A DNA stretch of 64,000 nucleotides from Larix kaempferi. Taxonomy: Eukaryota > Streptophyta > Pinopsida > Pinales > Pinaceae. The notes under the pieces are model-generated. The model saw only the letters and a list, made by a program, of their open reading frames with translations, was not told the origin of the DNA and did no database searches. The DNA lies in NCBI GenBank assembly GCA_027924585.1, contig BSBM01000592.1:8626501-8690500 (forward strand). Direction: 5' to 3'. This document shows, piece after piece, positions 22,619 through 34,187 of this stretch (positions are counted from its first letter, which is position 1; each line of letters opens with the position of its first letter). The position numbers and the translations under genes were made by a program.

Positions 22619-22852
22619 TCTCATATATATATGCTCAATGAATGATGTACATACATACCATAGCCTCCTCTCAAGGCTGGAACAAAATCCAACCACCCAA
22701 GATGCCCTAGCTAAGGTTAGTCAAAATCAAATAAGAGTTAGAAATAATTTTCCCAAGAAGATAAATGCTGAAATCAAATATGCAATATACACAATACGTG
22801 GACAGCTGGAAAGCTCATATATATATGCTCAATGAATGAAGTATGTACATAT
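22619..22852. repeat. imperfect direct repeat of about 38 bp, 194 bp apart
   Basis: CTCATATATATATGCTCAAT and the following ATGAATGA-GTAC-type bases occur at about 22619 and again at about 22813. The segment between them is not duplicated. The right copy ends where the hAT-like terminus at 22853 begins. Confidence 0.5.
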
Positions 22853-23239
22853 CAATGTTATCAGAATCAGACCGGTCATCAGATCGGTGGACCCTAAAAA
22901 TTTGAAACCAGTCAGAATCGAACAATAACCGGAGAAAAAAACAATCAAACAAAAAAAAAAATATTAAAATTTTGCATATATATCCATGTGAATCCAAACC
23001 ATTAGACAAAAATATGCAAAGTTATCTCATGTATATAACTACAAGGGTGCTTATTACCAAATAACACCTATTGCAATCCATATATGAACCCAAATACATC
23101 AAAAAAGAGGCTCTGCATGAGCTCCAGAGTCCAAATTCCAAACTTAAGCATAGTAGTCATGTAATTACTAATTTACTAATAACTAAAGTCTAGAGCCTAC
23201 AATCTAAGATTCTAATCATATGCTAGAACCATCTAAATC

Positions 23240-24187
23240 TGCATCCCCTAGATCCTCCTCATGATCAACAAAACCTGAACCAAGATTCCGACTAGATTCC
23301 CCTAGTCCAACAACAATGCTAAGATCCTCTACCCATCCAAGATAGGTCTTCATTGGCAAATGTTGTTGGTTGAGTCTCCACAACCCACTCTAATGAGGAA
23401 CCAATATTATCGAATTCCATGGTGCTTGAATCAGGGGTCTTGCTCAACAACTGGATGCGCCTCAACCTAAGCCTGTATTGGACAAAAACCATATCATTCA
23501 ATCGTTTTTGTTCCAAACGATTTCGCTTCTTGATGTGGATGAGCTAGGAAACACTCCAATTGTGTTCACACCCAGAAGCACTACATGTCTAGCTAAAGAT
23601 CCAAATTGCGAATTTTTGCAAATCAAGGCACTAGCTAGTAACAACAGTTGAAGACAAAGAACCTTCAGCAAATGAGCTTGAATTTTTTAAACTTTGATTG
23701 AACTTTTGCAATGAATAATATAACATAAAATCTTTGAAATTACTGGCCTAGTGGGTCCTTAGATCTGCTTCAAATAGCCATAGACATGCCAAAGGTACCC
23801 ATGGCCTCATTGAAATGCAGGAGGTTACTATGTATCTCGTCTTGTTCCTTTGGATCAGGCACCATGTGCTCAATGCATTTGTAAAATCCTTCTTTTACCT
23901 CTCAATCTGCTTCAAAATCTTTTGCATTAGTTTCAAACTTTGAAACTTTGATGTTTGGCTAGCAACTAATCTTTGAATAATATAACTTACAAACCTTGAA
24001 ATTATATACCTTGGGTCCAAGTAATAGCCAACTACATGTAAAGGTCGATGGAGTTGTCTATTCCATCCATCATCAATGATTTTCCATCAAGGAAGATACT
24101 TGTCTGTATTGCCTCTTTAACTTGCTTCATGGCCTCCTAAATAAAACCCATGGTGAGTTTATCACCATCCACCATTTGCAACACTTT
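23240..24187 (-). pseudogene. hAT transposase relic, C-terminal part
   Basis: Reading down from 24187 the minus strand gives LVKVLQMVDGDKLTMGFI, with a stop, then YYLDPRY-like sequence, and finally CSASGCEHNWSV and KKRNRLEQKRLND followed by YRLRLRR (about 23440-23600). These are the signature blocks of the hAT C-terminal dimerisation region: the CSASGCERNWS-type core and the KKRNRL motif. In-frame stops occur after GFI and after HNWSVS. hAT transposases move DNA by cut and paste using an RNase H fold; the preserved pieces cover the end of that fold. Confidence 0.8.
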
Positions 24188-24192
24188 CACAA

Positions 24193-25422
24193 TGTAATGT
24201 CCTCTTCTGCTTAAGCTCAAAGGACCATCCCGCTAACCTATCTGATTCCCATAGGTTCGAACGGGCACTGACATTCAGGGAATTAACTGAGGATTGATAC
24301 CATATGCACCCTAAGAAGATCTTTAGCATGGTTATTATATCATCAGTAGGTAAATAGGGGCCACAGGAACTAAAGGCCACCTGCATGCATAACATCTGAG
24401 CTATATTTCATGTTGCATGCACTGATACTTCTTCATTGGGTCTCCAAACACTTTGGAAGCACTGCATGCAAGTCAACTGGAAATTAGAAGATAAAGCGAC
24501 CTAATTAGGTCAAAAGTTAGGTCTGGCAGGTGAATGTTATAAAAGAAAGGTAAAGCAAGTAAGAAAGAGTTGCTTATATGATTATTGATTTGTGACTTCG
24601 AATTGGAGAGCTCAGTGAGTTAATTTGGGGTTGAGTGCACACACTCAACTAACTAGTGTATTTCGGCAGCGAAATCTATCTGCCCTAGTCACTATCAGGT
24701 TGGATCATTCAGATTCAGCATTGCTTCATCATTAGATACTATTCTTCAGTTACTACAAGATATGAGCTATATACTAGATTGAGGGATTCGCCCTCCTTGC
24801 ATGAGCGAATTGCTCAAGGACACATCTATTTGCATCACAGGCTACAAGGGTCCATTCTCTTACATGATGGCTCCATTCTTCTGAGAGCAGCAGTATTACC
24901 CTTCCCCTGGAAGAAGGGCTTCTCAGCTTGACTCCCAAGCTATTTATCAACACATCACTCCTCAGGAAGACGTCTTCTCTGTTTGGGTGACTTTCTCAAG
25001 GAGGAGATTCACGTTTTAGGCATCTAAGCCATCATTCAGTCTGCATGTTACTTCTATGTGATCAGAGGGGGATTATAACCCCATCACACCCTTTATGGAG
25101 TTGCTTCTGCTGAGTATTGCCTCCACACGAGCATATCAAGGTTTGAGAGGGCACATTATTCCCAAGGATGCATTATTGGAGGAGAGACAGTAGATATCTC
25201 ACTCATCTACCAGCAAAATTCTTGCATGTTGCTCTTATACTAACACACATCTGTCGATCTATCTAATGGTACGTACATGCATAACTTTCCTTCCTATTTT
25301 ATAGCATTTTGATTATATGGGTATTAGATCTGCATGCATGCTCTTGCACTGAGGCATAAGACTACTAGAAAACAAACAGGATGGCATAAAAAAAGAAAAA
25401 AATATCAGTTTGGGATATTACA
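24193..25422 (+). repeat. 5' LTR of chromovirus B
   Basis: 1230 bp from TGTAATGTCC to GATATTACA. It aligns along its length with the 3' LTR. The 3' LTR has an extra stretch of about 29 bp near its right end. Confidence 0.95.
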
Positions 25423-25423
25423 G

Positions 25424-25435
25424 TGGTATCAGAGC
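25424..25435 (+). other. primer binding site of chromovirus B
   Basis: TGGTATCAGAGC, one base after the LTR end. Complementary to initiator tRNA-Met. Confidence 0.9.
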
Positions 25436-25478
25436 ATGTTCCTCACCAGTTGTGGGAGCATGCAATTGTGAAAAGTAA

Positions 25479-26604
25479 ATGAATTCAGAGGACCCACACA
25501 ATATTACTTACAGGAGGCAGAGATTTAGGAACAGTGGGAGAAGAGAAGAAGAAGAGTTAGAGCATATAGAATTGGGGGATACAGAGTTTCAGTTTGAAAA
25601 GAGTAAAAGCAAAGAAACAATGGCAGAAGATGATAAGTTAGCTTTCAATAGCCTCATTTCCGCTATAAAGGATCTAACTGCAAGACAAAAAGAAATGGTG
25701 AGTGCCATCAAACAACTGACAGATAAATCAGGGCCCACCCCACACAGTCCTATGTTTCCCAACAGTGATAGGGTATCGACAAGTAGCAGTGGGGAACAAT
25801 TACATACCAATATGCAGAGCCACCCCCATATCTACAATAGGTCCTCCCGACCTACCATACCATAGTTCTTAGATAGCCCAGTCGCAGTGCCCATAGTATA
25901 GGTAGAGCCAGAAGATCCCAAGGGGGTATATTTGAGAGAATACAAAGCACTGGGAGATGACTTCCAGTCAGCCATGACCTTCACTGATTTTTGCCACTTT
26001 AAAAGTAAGAACAGGCCAAGAGCTTACAATAGGCCTTTCAACTAGAACCTTGAGTTACAGTGCACGGTAGGGAAACTGACTATTCATGCCTTTGAAGGGA
26101 CCCCGAGTGGCCCAACGCCGAATTGGGTGCAAAAGTTGGACACTTCAAACTCAACCCCATGATAGAGACAGATGCCATTAAGTTGGCTACCTTGCATTTG
26201 GACGGGGAGGCCCATGAGTGATGGTACCACGGGTTAGTGACCTTGGGTCGCAATGCCATCACCTCGTACACAGATTTTACACAGAGGCTCATTGAGCGTT
26301 TTGACAGAAAAGACCCTGAGGTGCATTTCAGAGAGCTAGCACAGCTCAAACAGACAGGCAGTCCAGATGCATTCATATCATAGTTTTAGAGGGTAGCAGT
26401 CATGGTGACAGACATTTCAGAGAGCAGATTGATTATGTTGTTTACCGAGGCCCTCACTGAGCCCTTACGTGGATGGGTTAAGGCTTATAGACCCACCACC
26501 CTAGCAGATGCCATCAGTCGGACTAGAGATTTACAGGATTGAGTCCCAAAGAATAGATTTCCTCCCAAAACCAATTTTCCTATTAAAGATAAGGAGAAGA
26601 GACC
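25479..26604 (+). pseudogene. gag-pol: chromovirus B gag, first part (cut by G2)
   Basis: The frame opens at ATG 25479 (MNSEDPHNITYRRQRF), 44 bp after the primer site, with a charged N-terminal part of 128 codons ending in a stop at 25863. Beyond it the Gypsy gag core is readable with frame changes: NWVQKLDT, LATLHLDGEAHE, YTDFTQRLIERFDRKDPEVH and RPTTLADAISRTRDLQ. Stops include TAG at 26381-26383 and 26387-26389 and TGA near 26219, where the family has Gln, Gln and Trp. The frame then runs into G2 at 26605. Gag would form the particle coat. Confidence 0.85.
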
Positions 26605-29192
26605 TGTTATCACATATATAGTAGCCGGGCTACCATACATTATTTTTCAGATTCCAGAGCATATTTCAGCCAGTTCCTTTACTTTGAGATGATGATGAGA
26701 TGAGCAGCTATCTTTGGATCACTATCAGATTGTGGATAGCAGTTATATTCCCCATGCCATGACTGAGTCTCAGGACACTCAGAGAGATGATCGATGTAGC
26801 CATTATACCATTGGTACAGAGCAGTCAGTAGTGCCCAGAGTTACAGCAGCAATTTCGGAGGACAGATGATGGTACAGATTGATGAGCATTCAGGTATATG
26901 ACTCAGCAGGTATATCATGGTGTTATGGTTAGATTGCTTTTATACTTATTCTTATAGCATGTCTTAGCACTCAGTGTCATGATCTGGCGATCATATAGAT
27001 ATTTGGACCTGGTTGATCTATTATATATATTATATTGTCCCTACTCAGACTTAGAAGTTCACTATTCATACTCATTGGTATGTACCCTCCTTAGGGAGAA
27101 TAGAGGTGATCATTCCACCATACCTTGGCTTGCTAGTGTTGGCTCCATTATTCATTGTCTTCATCCATCCATGGCCTACCTTCTAGTTTATCACCCTGAC
27201 TTACTACTTGACTAGTGACATGGAGGATCTTTTCCCCACTGTAGCCTCTGTATTGGATGAGCTTCCCTGTTTATTGTGTCTCGGCTCTGAGTTGGTGACA
27301 AAACTTGCCTATGACGAGTTGGAGTTCCTTGTGAATTCCCCCTAGTCACTAAAGTTGTGTTGGCTAAACCTGAAACTTTTAGTGCTGCCATGAATACAAA
27401 ATCTGGAAAAATGAGATGCTATATCTTGTATGAAAAGCCCATTCATGCAATGTGTTTTTAAACACACATGAATGAAAGGCATGCCAAATGAAAATGGCTA
27501 TGAAAATAAAATGTTATATCTTATGGAAAATAAATACCTAGGTAAACAAGCTGTCCATGACACACCTAGAAGTGCTCAGGTAAACAAGTGCCTTAAAAAC
27601 ACACCTGCAGCAGAAAGCCTAAAATAAATGTAAATCTATGCAATGTGTTTATAAACACACATAGATCAAGGCTATGGAAACTTCAGGCCCAAAAAGCAAT
27701 GGAACTTAAAAGCTATATCTAAACAATTGCTGGCCTTATTTGTATTATGGATTGTGCGCATCTGTGAAGGTGAATAAACCCTCTTTAAACAACTCATCCA
27801 TTTGTGAGACACCGCCATTCCCTGTGTTATTGCTCATTCAGTATATACTATGGTGTATTCCCTTTCCCTTGCCAAAGTGTCACAAAGTCAAGACAGTTAA
27901 GTCATCCCTTAGCCTAGCCAGTTAATTTAAGCCTTCACCCTTCACTAGCAAATTGATCACAACTATGAAGTGAGTATGATCCTGAAAGTCTAGTCTAAGT
28001 AATAATAATAATTAACGACACTATATATTTGGATTTAGATCGCCAGTCATGATTACTCTGTGTTATAATTGTTATTTGAATAAGTTGTCGAGCATATATT
28101 AACCTTGACACTTTGCAGCAGCTATTGATGATGATCTGAGTTATATTTGGTCTTGGTTAGACCTAGTTTGACCATGGAAGACCATGGGACATGAGATGTT
28201 GGACCTTATGATGATATGGATAGATGATATATGGTCTATGTATACATACATGATGACTCTATGCAGCAACTACAGGGTTATGATGATGATTCTGGGGTTA
28301 CAGCAGTGTTTGTATACGTACAGCGCATTATTATTAGCCTTGTTCCGGTATATTGGATATTTATTTTGATCATGCAGAGACTCATATGGTGTATGAGTAC
28401 ACATCTTGGATAGATTTGGACCTTCTGAGTCCAATGGGACAGTTTGTTTTCAGTTCCGGGCACTTACAGTGATGATTGAGCCTCAGTAGGCTGTCCCAGT
28501 GCAGTTTTGGTCTGTTGGAGGCCCTGTCGGAGCAGAGATGACTTTTATCCGGTTGACCTAGGGCGCTGATGATGGAGGGGGTGGTCCAGCCACTTGTTTT
28601 TACCATATTACCCCCCTCCCGGACACACTGGTGCCCTCACCTTGACAGCGCAGGCACTCCAGGAGGCAGTTTGGGGCAGTTTCACGCTTCCCGAGGCATT
28701 TCAGGATTGGTAGAAATGGCTATTGAGGAAATCGATTTGGGCTACTGAGGCAAAGTTATGGCATGGGATGATCAGTGATGATAGATCGGGGTCTTCCACA
28801 CCTTCTCCAGCAGTTTCAGCTTCATCGGGGCCCGCATTCGTCACTTATGGCACTTTCTGTGGATTTCTGAGGTCTTTTTGAGGACCACGATTTGACTATG
28901 GAGGCACGATTTGGTACATTCATGATTATTTATTGGTTATTGTGCTATGGGGATTGACCAAGGAGGGATAAAATTACCCCTTGGACCCACCATAAGCCTC
29001 TTATGATATTTTGTCATCATGATTTGGTGGGATTCCCCTCTTCTAGGGCGATTTTGTCCACTTGCATAATATTTTATGTGTGATCCATGTATTTTATTGT
29101 TGAGCTCATCTCAACCATTGATTAGATCTTGAGATCTTTTAATCTTAGCCACTCATGTAAAAAGTGGTTAGGATTGTACTCTCTCCCCATCC

Positions 29193-29200
29193 TATTTAAG
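29193..29200 (+). promoter_or_regulatory. TATA-like box of unit G2
   Basis: TATTTAAG, followed by a conserved CTCATTGTAA as in G1 and G3. It divides a U3-like part of 2.6 kb from a downstream part of 1.9 kb. Confidence 0.5.
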
Positions 29201-29582
29201 GAGGGAGCCTCTCATTGTAAAATTCATCTAGAGATTTTTGGCTCTTGGCTCTTGGAATAAAATTTCTATCTTTTGGAGTACATGCTTGGATTGGAGTGAA
29301 TGTTGGTTGTTTCGATTGTAAATGCTATTGTCCATTGCACTGGAGGATCTATTGTAGCTATCTTGCATATTTGCCATATTTTATTTACAGGTTAAGAGGG
29401 CGATTTTGGACAAGGGCGAATTGGTGGGGAGGCTTGCCCTTCAATCTTGGAAGAAGTCGTTTTGGGTTTGACAGGGAGTAGTTTTGCCTTTGTGTCAACT
29501 ATTCTATGTTTCTCTCTCTCTCTTGCTTGTATCTACCTTCGATTTGTTAAACTGATTGATGCTTTGCTCCTTGGCTTGACAG

Positions 29583-29701
29583 GTTAGAAGGAATCACATG
29601 TGGCTTGGAAAAATCGATTTGGCAAGAGGGCTTCAACAATTCTCCATTTGATCTTTGGCAAAGTAATCCTCGTCTCAACTAGCATTCATCTCTTCATCCA
29701 G
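29583..29701 (+). other. exon-like block of G2
   Basis: 119 bp after a pyrimidine-rich tract ending CTTGACAG and before CATCCAG/GTATGT, a near-perfect plant donor. The same block in G1 and G3 has nearly the same length, and its edges carry splice signals in all three despite internal differences. It has no conserved reading frame, so it would be a non-coding leader exon. Confidence 0.5.
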
Positions 29702-31164
29702 GTATGTTCCAAGAGGTATGATCTTCTCTTCCTTGAATCTTCCATAATTTCTAGATCATAAAAAAACCTAATCAAATTAAAACCCTTGTTTTTGGTATTT
29801 TTCAGATCTACTTAGATCTAGCCTTGCAATTGAAAAGATATTAAAAACCCACCTCTATAGGATCCACCCCTAGTTGGATCTATAGTTTGGTGGTGATTGG
29901 CTAAAAATTGACACATTTTTCAATGCAAGAAGCCCTCTTGAACCAAAATCGATTTTCCTAAAAAAGCTTGTTGGGTTAGATCTAGCACATGGGTAGGTGA
30001 GATCCCACTTGATTTGGATTCTAAACACTTGATAACCTATACCCACATCTTTACTTTGGTGAAAACTACCTTGTGGACATCTCTCCATGTTTTAAGGGGT
30101 TAAAACCCCCTTTTGATTCTCTTGGCATCTTAAAACTCAGATCTACTAAGATCTAGCCATTGGGTTCACTTGAAATTTTGAACATACATAGATCGGGGCA
30201 CTAGCATCCCGGATCTACAATTTGGTGGCCATTGGACTTGATTTGGTCCACCAAACCCACTTTTTGGCCTTCCTTGAGCAAATCGCACCCCCTTGGAAAT
30301 TTGAGTTGGTCCACTTCTAGGAGGTGGGTGTTTGAGATTTTTGTGGATTTGGAATGCCCATGCCTTGAAACCTAGGTCTATACTATCATTTTGTCAAGAT
30401 CTGCCTTGGGGATTGCATTCCTTGTTTTAAGGGATTGTGGTCCACTTTGGGTCTTCACCTAAAAACCTAGATCTAGTAAGATCTAACCATTGGATCTCAT
30501 TCAACCCACTTGACTTGGCTTCTAGGTGTCCCGATCTACACTTTGACATACTTCTTGACCCCATTAGCCCATCCAACAAGGCACTAGTCCTTCTCCAAGC
30601 AAGTCGCACTCCTTGGGATTTGTGTCAAACCCTAGATCTAGCACATGGGTACTCCTAGAACCAACTCCAACTTATAGATCTAGCCTATACCTAACCTATA
30701 GTACCAACATTACACTTAACTTCACCTTGTGGGTCCACCTAGAACCATTTCACACTTCCCAATAAAACAAGACCCACTTGTGCAAGCACATGGTACTACA
30801 CCTAATTATCATACCCCATCATGTGGCCTAAACCATACATAGGTTGAAACACTAACTATTCATTACACCACCTTCAACCATTCCTTAACTCTTAGGTCCA
30901 CTTAGCCTTGCATTGGTTTCCGTAACTCATCATTTACCTACCCTTAGAAACCTTTGTTTGGATCCAATCAACTGTGATTGGGGTATAGGGTCTCCCCCTT
31001 GGTCTAGTTACACCTTGACCTAAAGCGAAGAGTGCCTCGGTTGACGTGACTCCCACATTGCATTGGGAACCGTGGCATCTCTTGGGTCACCTCTTTAGTT
31101 GCCTGACTCCTCTACCGTCCCGGATGGGATACCTCTAGGGGCAACTACAAGTTGCGTGATAACA

Positions 31165-31382
31165 AGACCCTTCCAAAAAGAATGGCCCAAGAAAGAATGG
31201 ATGGATAATGATACCCATCAGGACCTTAGAAGAAAGAAATTATGTTTCAGTTGTCAAGAACCATGGGTACCAGAGACCCTTCCAAAAAGAATGGCCCAAG
31301 AAAGAATGGATGCATAATGATACCCATCAGGACCTTAGAAGAAAGAAATTATGTTTCAGTTGTCAAGAACCATGGGTACCAG
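31165..31382 (+). repeat. 109-bp tandem duplication in chromovirus B gag
   Basis: Two copies, 31165-31273 and 31274-31382, differ at about one base. The unit starts at AGACCCTTCC, exactly at the right target duplication of G2, and ends before GGTACCAG/GTCACAG in the second copy. 109 is not a multiple of three, so it shifts the gag frame, and the knuckle coding sequence (LCFSCQEPWVP) appears twice. Confidence 0.95.
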
Positions 31383-32035
31383 GTCACAGATGTTCAGGGA
31401 AGGGAAAGGCTCACTACATAGAGGTCTATTCCGACAGTGGAGAGGATGAGGATTATCAGGATCAGGAACAGGGAGAGGCACACGAAACAGCAGATGAGGA
31501 GCAGTCACCAGGTGGTGCCACCATTGCTGTATTGTCTGGGGTTCCTAGATTCCACACTCTCTGGATCAGAGGTGTCATGCAGGGCAACAGGGTTGGAGTA
31601 TTGATAGATGGTGGGGCATCCCACAACTTTATTGACGCTACTTGGATAAAAAGGAAAGGCATTCATACTGAGAGTTTTGATGGATTTACAGTAGTTGCAG
31701 CAGGTCACCACACCATGGATTGTAGTCAGAGGATCTCAAAATTGCAAGTAACACTCTAGAACTATACAGTGCAAGAACCATTCTATGTGGTAGACGTACC
31801 AGACACAAATGTGGTATTGGGAGTTCAGTGGCTCTATTCCATAGGGAAGTATTCTACGAACTACCAAACCATGGAGATGGAATTCATGGGAACTGAGGGA
31901 CAGAAAGTAGTGTTGAGAGGGATGAATACCTACCCTCCCAAAGCAGTATCATCACATAGGATGGAGGCAATGCTCCGACAAGGAGACAAAGTGGACGACA
32001 GAGTGCTTGGTTACTTTCAGGAAACCACCAGATAA
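31275..32035 (+). pseudogene. gag-pol: chromovirus B gag knuckle and protease
   Basis: The second duplicate leads into KLCFSCQEPWVPGHRC, the Gypsy-type gag zinc knuckle, then an acidic stretch (SDSGEDEDYQDQEQ) and the aspartic protease with active-site VLIDGGASHNFID near 31600-31640. Its DGG replaces the more common DSG or DTG. A TAG stop at 31757-31759 interrupts the protease before NYTVQEPF. The protease end (VVDVPDTNVVLGVQWLYSIG) follows in frame to 32035, where a frameshift separates it from the RT. Confidence 0.88.
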
Positions 32036-32993
32036 GGCCACACAACATCCAGCAGATATACAGGCCTTACTGCAAAAGCACAAAGCAGTGTTCGGAGACC
32101 TTCCAGCAAGTCGACCTCCAGATCGAGGATTTGAGCACATTATTGAGTTAGAGGAGGGGACTCAAGCAGTCAGCACTACCCCTTACAAACACCTCAAAAG
32201 ATATAAAGATGAAATTGAAAATACAATTAAGGAATTGCTAAGACTAGGGTACATAAAACCTAGCTGCAGTCCGTTTGCATCCTCAGTGGTGATAGTAAAG
32301 AAGAAGGATGGAACCTTACGCATGTGCATCGATTACAGGGCACTTAACAAGAAGACCATAAAAAACAGGTATCCAATCCCTAGGATTGATGAGTTCATGG
32401 ATGAACTATAGGGGGGAAAGTACTTCTCCAAAATTGACCTCAGATCAGGTTACCATCAGATTCGGGTTAGGGAACAGGATGTTCCGAAGACCGCCTTCCG
32501 TTGTCACTATGGACACTATGAGTTTCTAGTGATGCCATTTGGGCTCACCAATGCACCAGCCACCTTCCAATCATGCATGAACAACATCTTCAAGGCTCAG
32601 TTACGCAAGTTTCTTCTGGTATTCTTCGATGACATATGGATATACAATAGGACGTGGGAAGAACAATTGAGACACTTAGATGAAGTACTTGGGATTTTAC
32701 AGGAACAATCACTATATGCCAAGATGTCCAAGTGCAAGTTCGGTATGCAAGAGATGCTATATTTGGGACATGTGATAGGGGCCAATGGGGTACAGGTACA
32801 TTTAGAGAAGATTCGAGCCATACTGGATTGACCTACACCCCGAAATGTGACAGAACTTAAGGGATTTTTGGGCCTTTGCACTTACTACAAGAGATATGTC
32901 AGTGGGTTTTCACAGATGACCGCACCTCTCACCGATCTTACCAAGAAAGGGGCATTTAGTTGATCAGAGGCAGCACAGCAAACGTTCAAGAAA
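32007..32993 (+). pseudogene. gag-pol: chromovirus B reverse transcriptase
   Basis: Gypsy RT blocks in order: [67 protein letters not shown], the catalytic LVFFDDIWIYN (about 32613-32645), and YLGHVIGANGVQV. TAG at 32409-32411 sits at a Gln or His position, TGA at 32829-32831 and TGA at 32961-32963 at Trp positions (ILDWP, FSWSE in relatives). The start near 32007 is a frame change from the protease. Confidence 0.92.
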
Positions 32994-34187
32994 ATGAAGA
33001 AGGTAGTGAGTTCATGCCCGGTACTAGCTCCACCATATTTTTCACAGCCATTCGTATTAGAATGTGATGCCTCGGGAGAGGGAATAGGGGCAGTATTGAT
33101 GCAGAACAATCACCCTATTGCATTTGAGAGCAAGAAACTCAAAGACTATGAGCGCCACTGCTCAATATACGACAAGGAAATGTTAGCCATTCTCCATGCG
33201 CTAACCAAGTTCAGGCAGTACCTGGTGGGTGGCAGATTCAAGATTAAGACAAATCACAACAGCTTGAAATACTTCTTAGAGCAGAAAGAACTAAATGAGA
33301 GGCAACAAAAATGGGTGAGTAAGATTCAGGCCTATGACTTTGAGATCGAATACATAAAGGGAAAGAACAATGTGGTAGCAGATGCACTTTCTAGACGAGC
33401 AACCACTTTATCCCTTATGAGCATTTCGTCAGATTGGAGATCTCATCTTTCGTTTGAGTATTCCAAAGATAAATTTGCCTGTGAAAAATTGGATGGACAG
33501 ATTCAGGATGGCAGGTATAGGGTAATTGATGACATCATATACTACAAAAACAGAATCTACTTGATTCTCGAGTCTTCCCTTAAGAAAAAGATTTTGCAAG
33601 CTTCTCATGACTCACCTTTAGCAGGACATAAGGGGTTTCTTAAGACTTACAGGCAGATTAAGGAGAGGTTCTCATGGAAGGGTCTCAAGAATGATGTGAT
33701 GCAGCATGTAAAAGAGTGTAGTTTGTGCCAACAGAACAAGATAGAGCACACTCACCCAGTCGGTTTACTACGACCATTGCCCATTCCCGAGCAGAAATGG
33801 GAAAGCATTTCCATGGATTTCATTACAGGGTTGCCCAAGGTTCAAGGTAGAGACTGCTTGTACATAGTGGTGGACAAGTTGACCAAGTTCACTCACTTCT
33901 TTTCCATCCCATCATACTATTCAACAGCACAGGTAGGAGAACTATTTTTCAGAGAGGTATTCAGACTACATGAGTTACCTAAGACCATCGCCAATGATAG
34001 GGACAACAAGTTCACTGGAGCTTTTTGGAAAGAACTTTTCAGGTTGGTGGGAACCGAGTTAGCTATGAGCACAAGTTATCAGCCACAGAGCGACGAACAC
34101 ACAGAGATAGTTAACAAGTGGATTGAGGGATACTTGAGGAATTATGTAGCAGGTCAGAGAGAACATGGATTAAATGGCTACACTTAG
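32994..34187 (+). pseudogene. gag-pol: chromovirus B RNase H and integrase
   Basis: A 397-codon open frame. RNase H is at residues about 20-135 (LECDASGEGIGAVLMQ, YDKEMLAILHALTKFRQYL, NNVVADALSRR). The integrase zinc region (HDSPLAGHKGFLKTY, CSLCQQNK) follows, and then the core with MDFITGLP, ANDRDNKFTG and the Glu in DEHTEIVNKW; relatives have DGQTEVVNRW there. The catalytic triad is present. A small indel near 34160 shifts the frame and yields the stop at 34185. This is the longest intact piece of element B. Confidence 0.92.

Larger units (their letters stand above)
26605..31164 (+). mobile_element. LTR-like unit G2, intact
   Basis: 4560 bp from TGTTATCAC to GTGATAACA, flanked by perfect AGACC duplications (26600-26604 and 31165-31169), inserted in gag of chromovirus B. 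No coding frame above about 80 codons and no transposon domain. TATTTAAG at 29193-29200 marks the probable promoter. The first 2.4 kb are nearly identical with G3; the last part resembles G1 more. The ends and the 5-bp duplication are those of an LTR. As no primer site, gag or pol lies between two copies anywhere here, all three are solo LTRs or elements reduced to one LTR. Confidence 0.85.
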
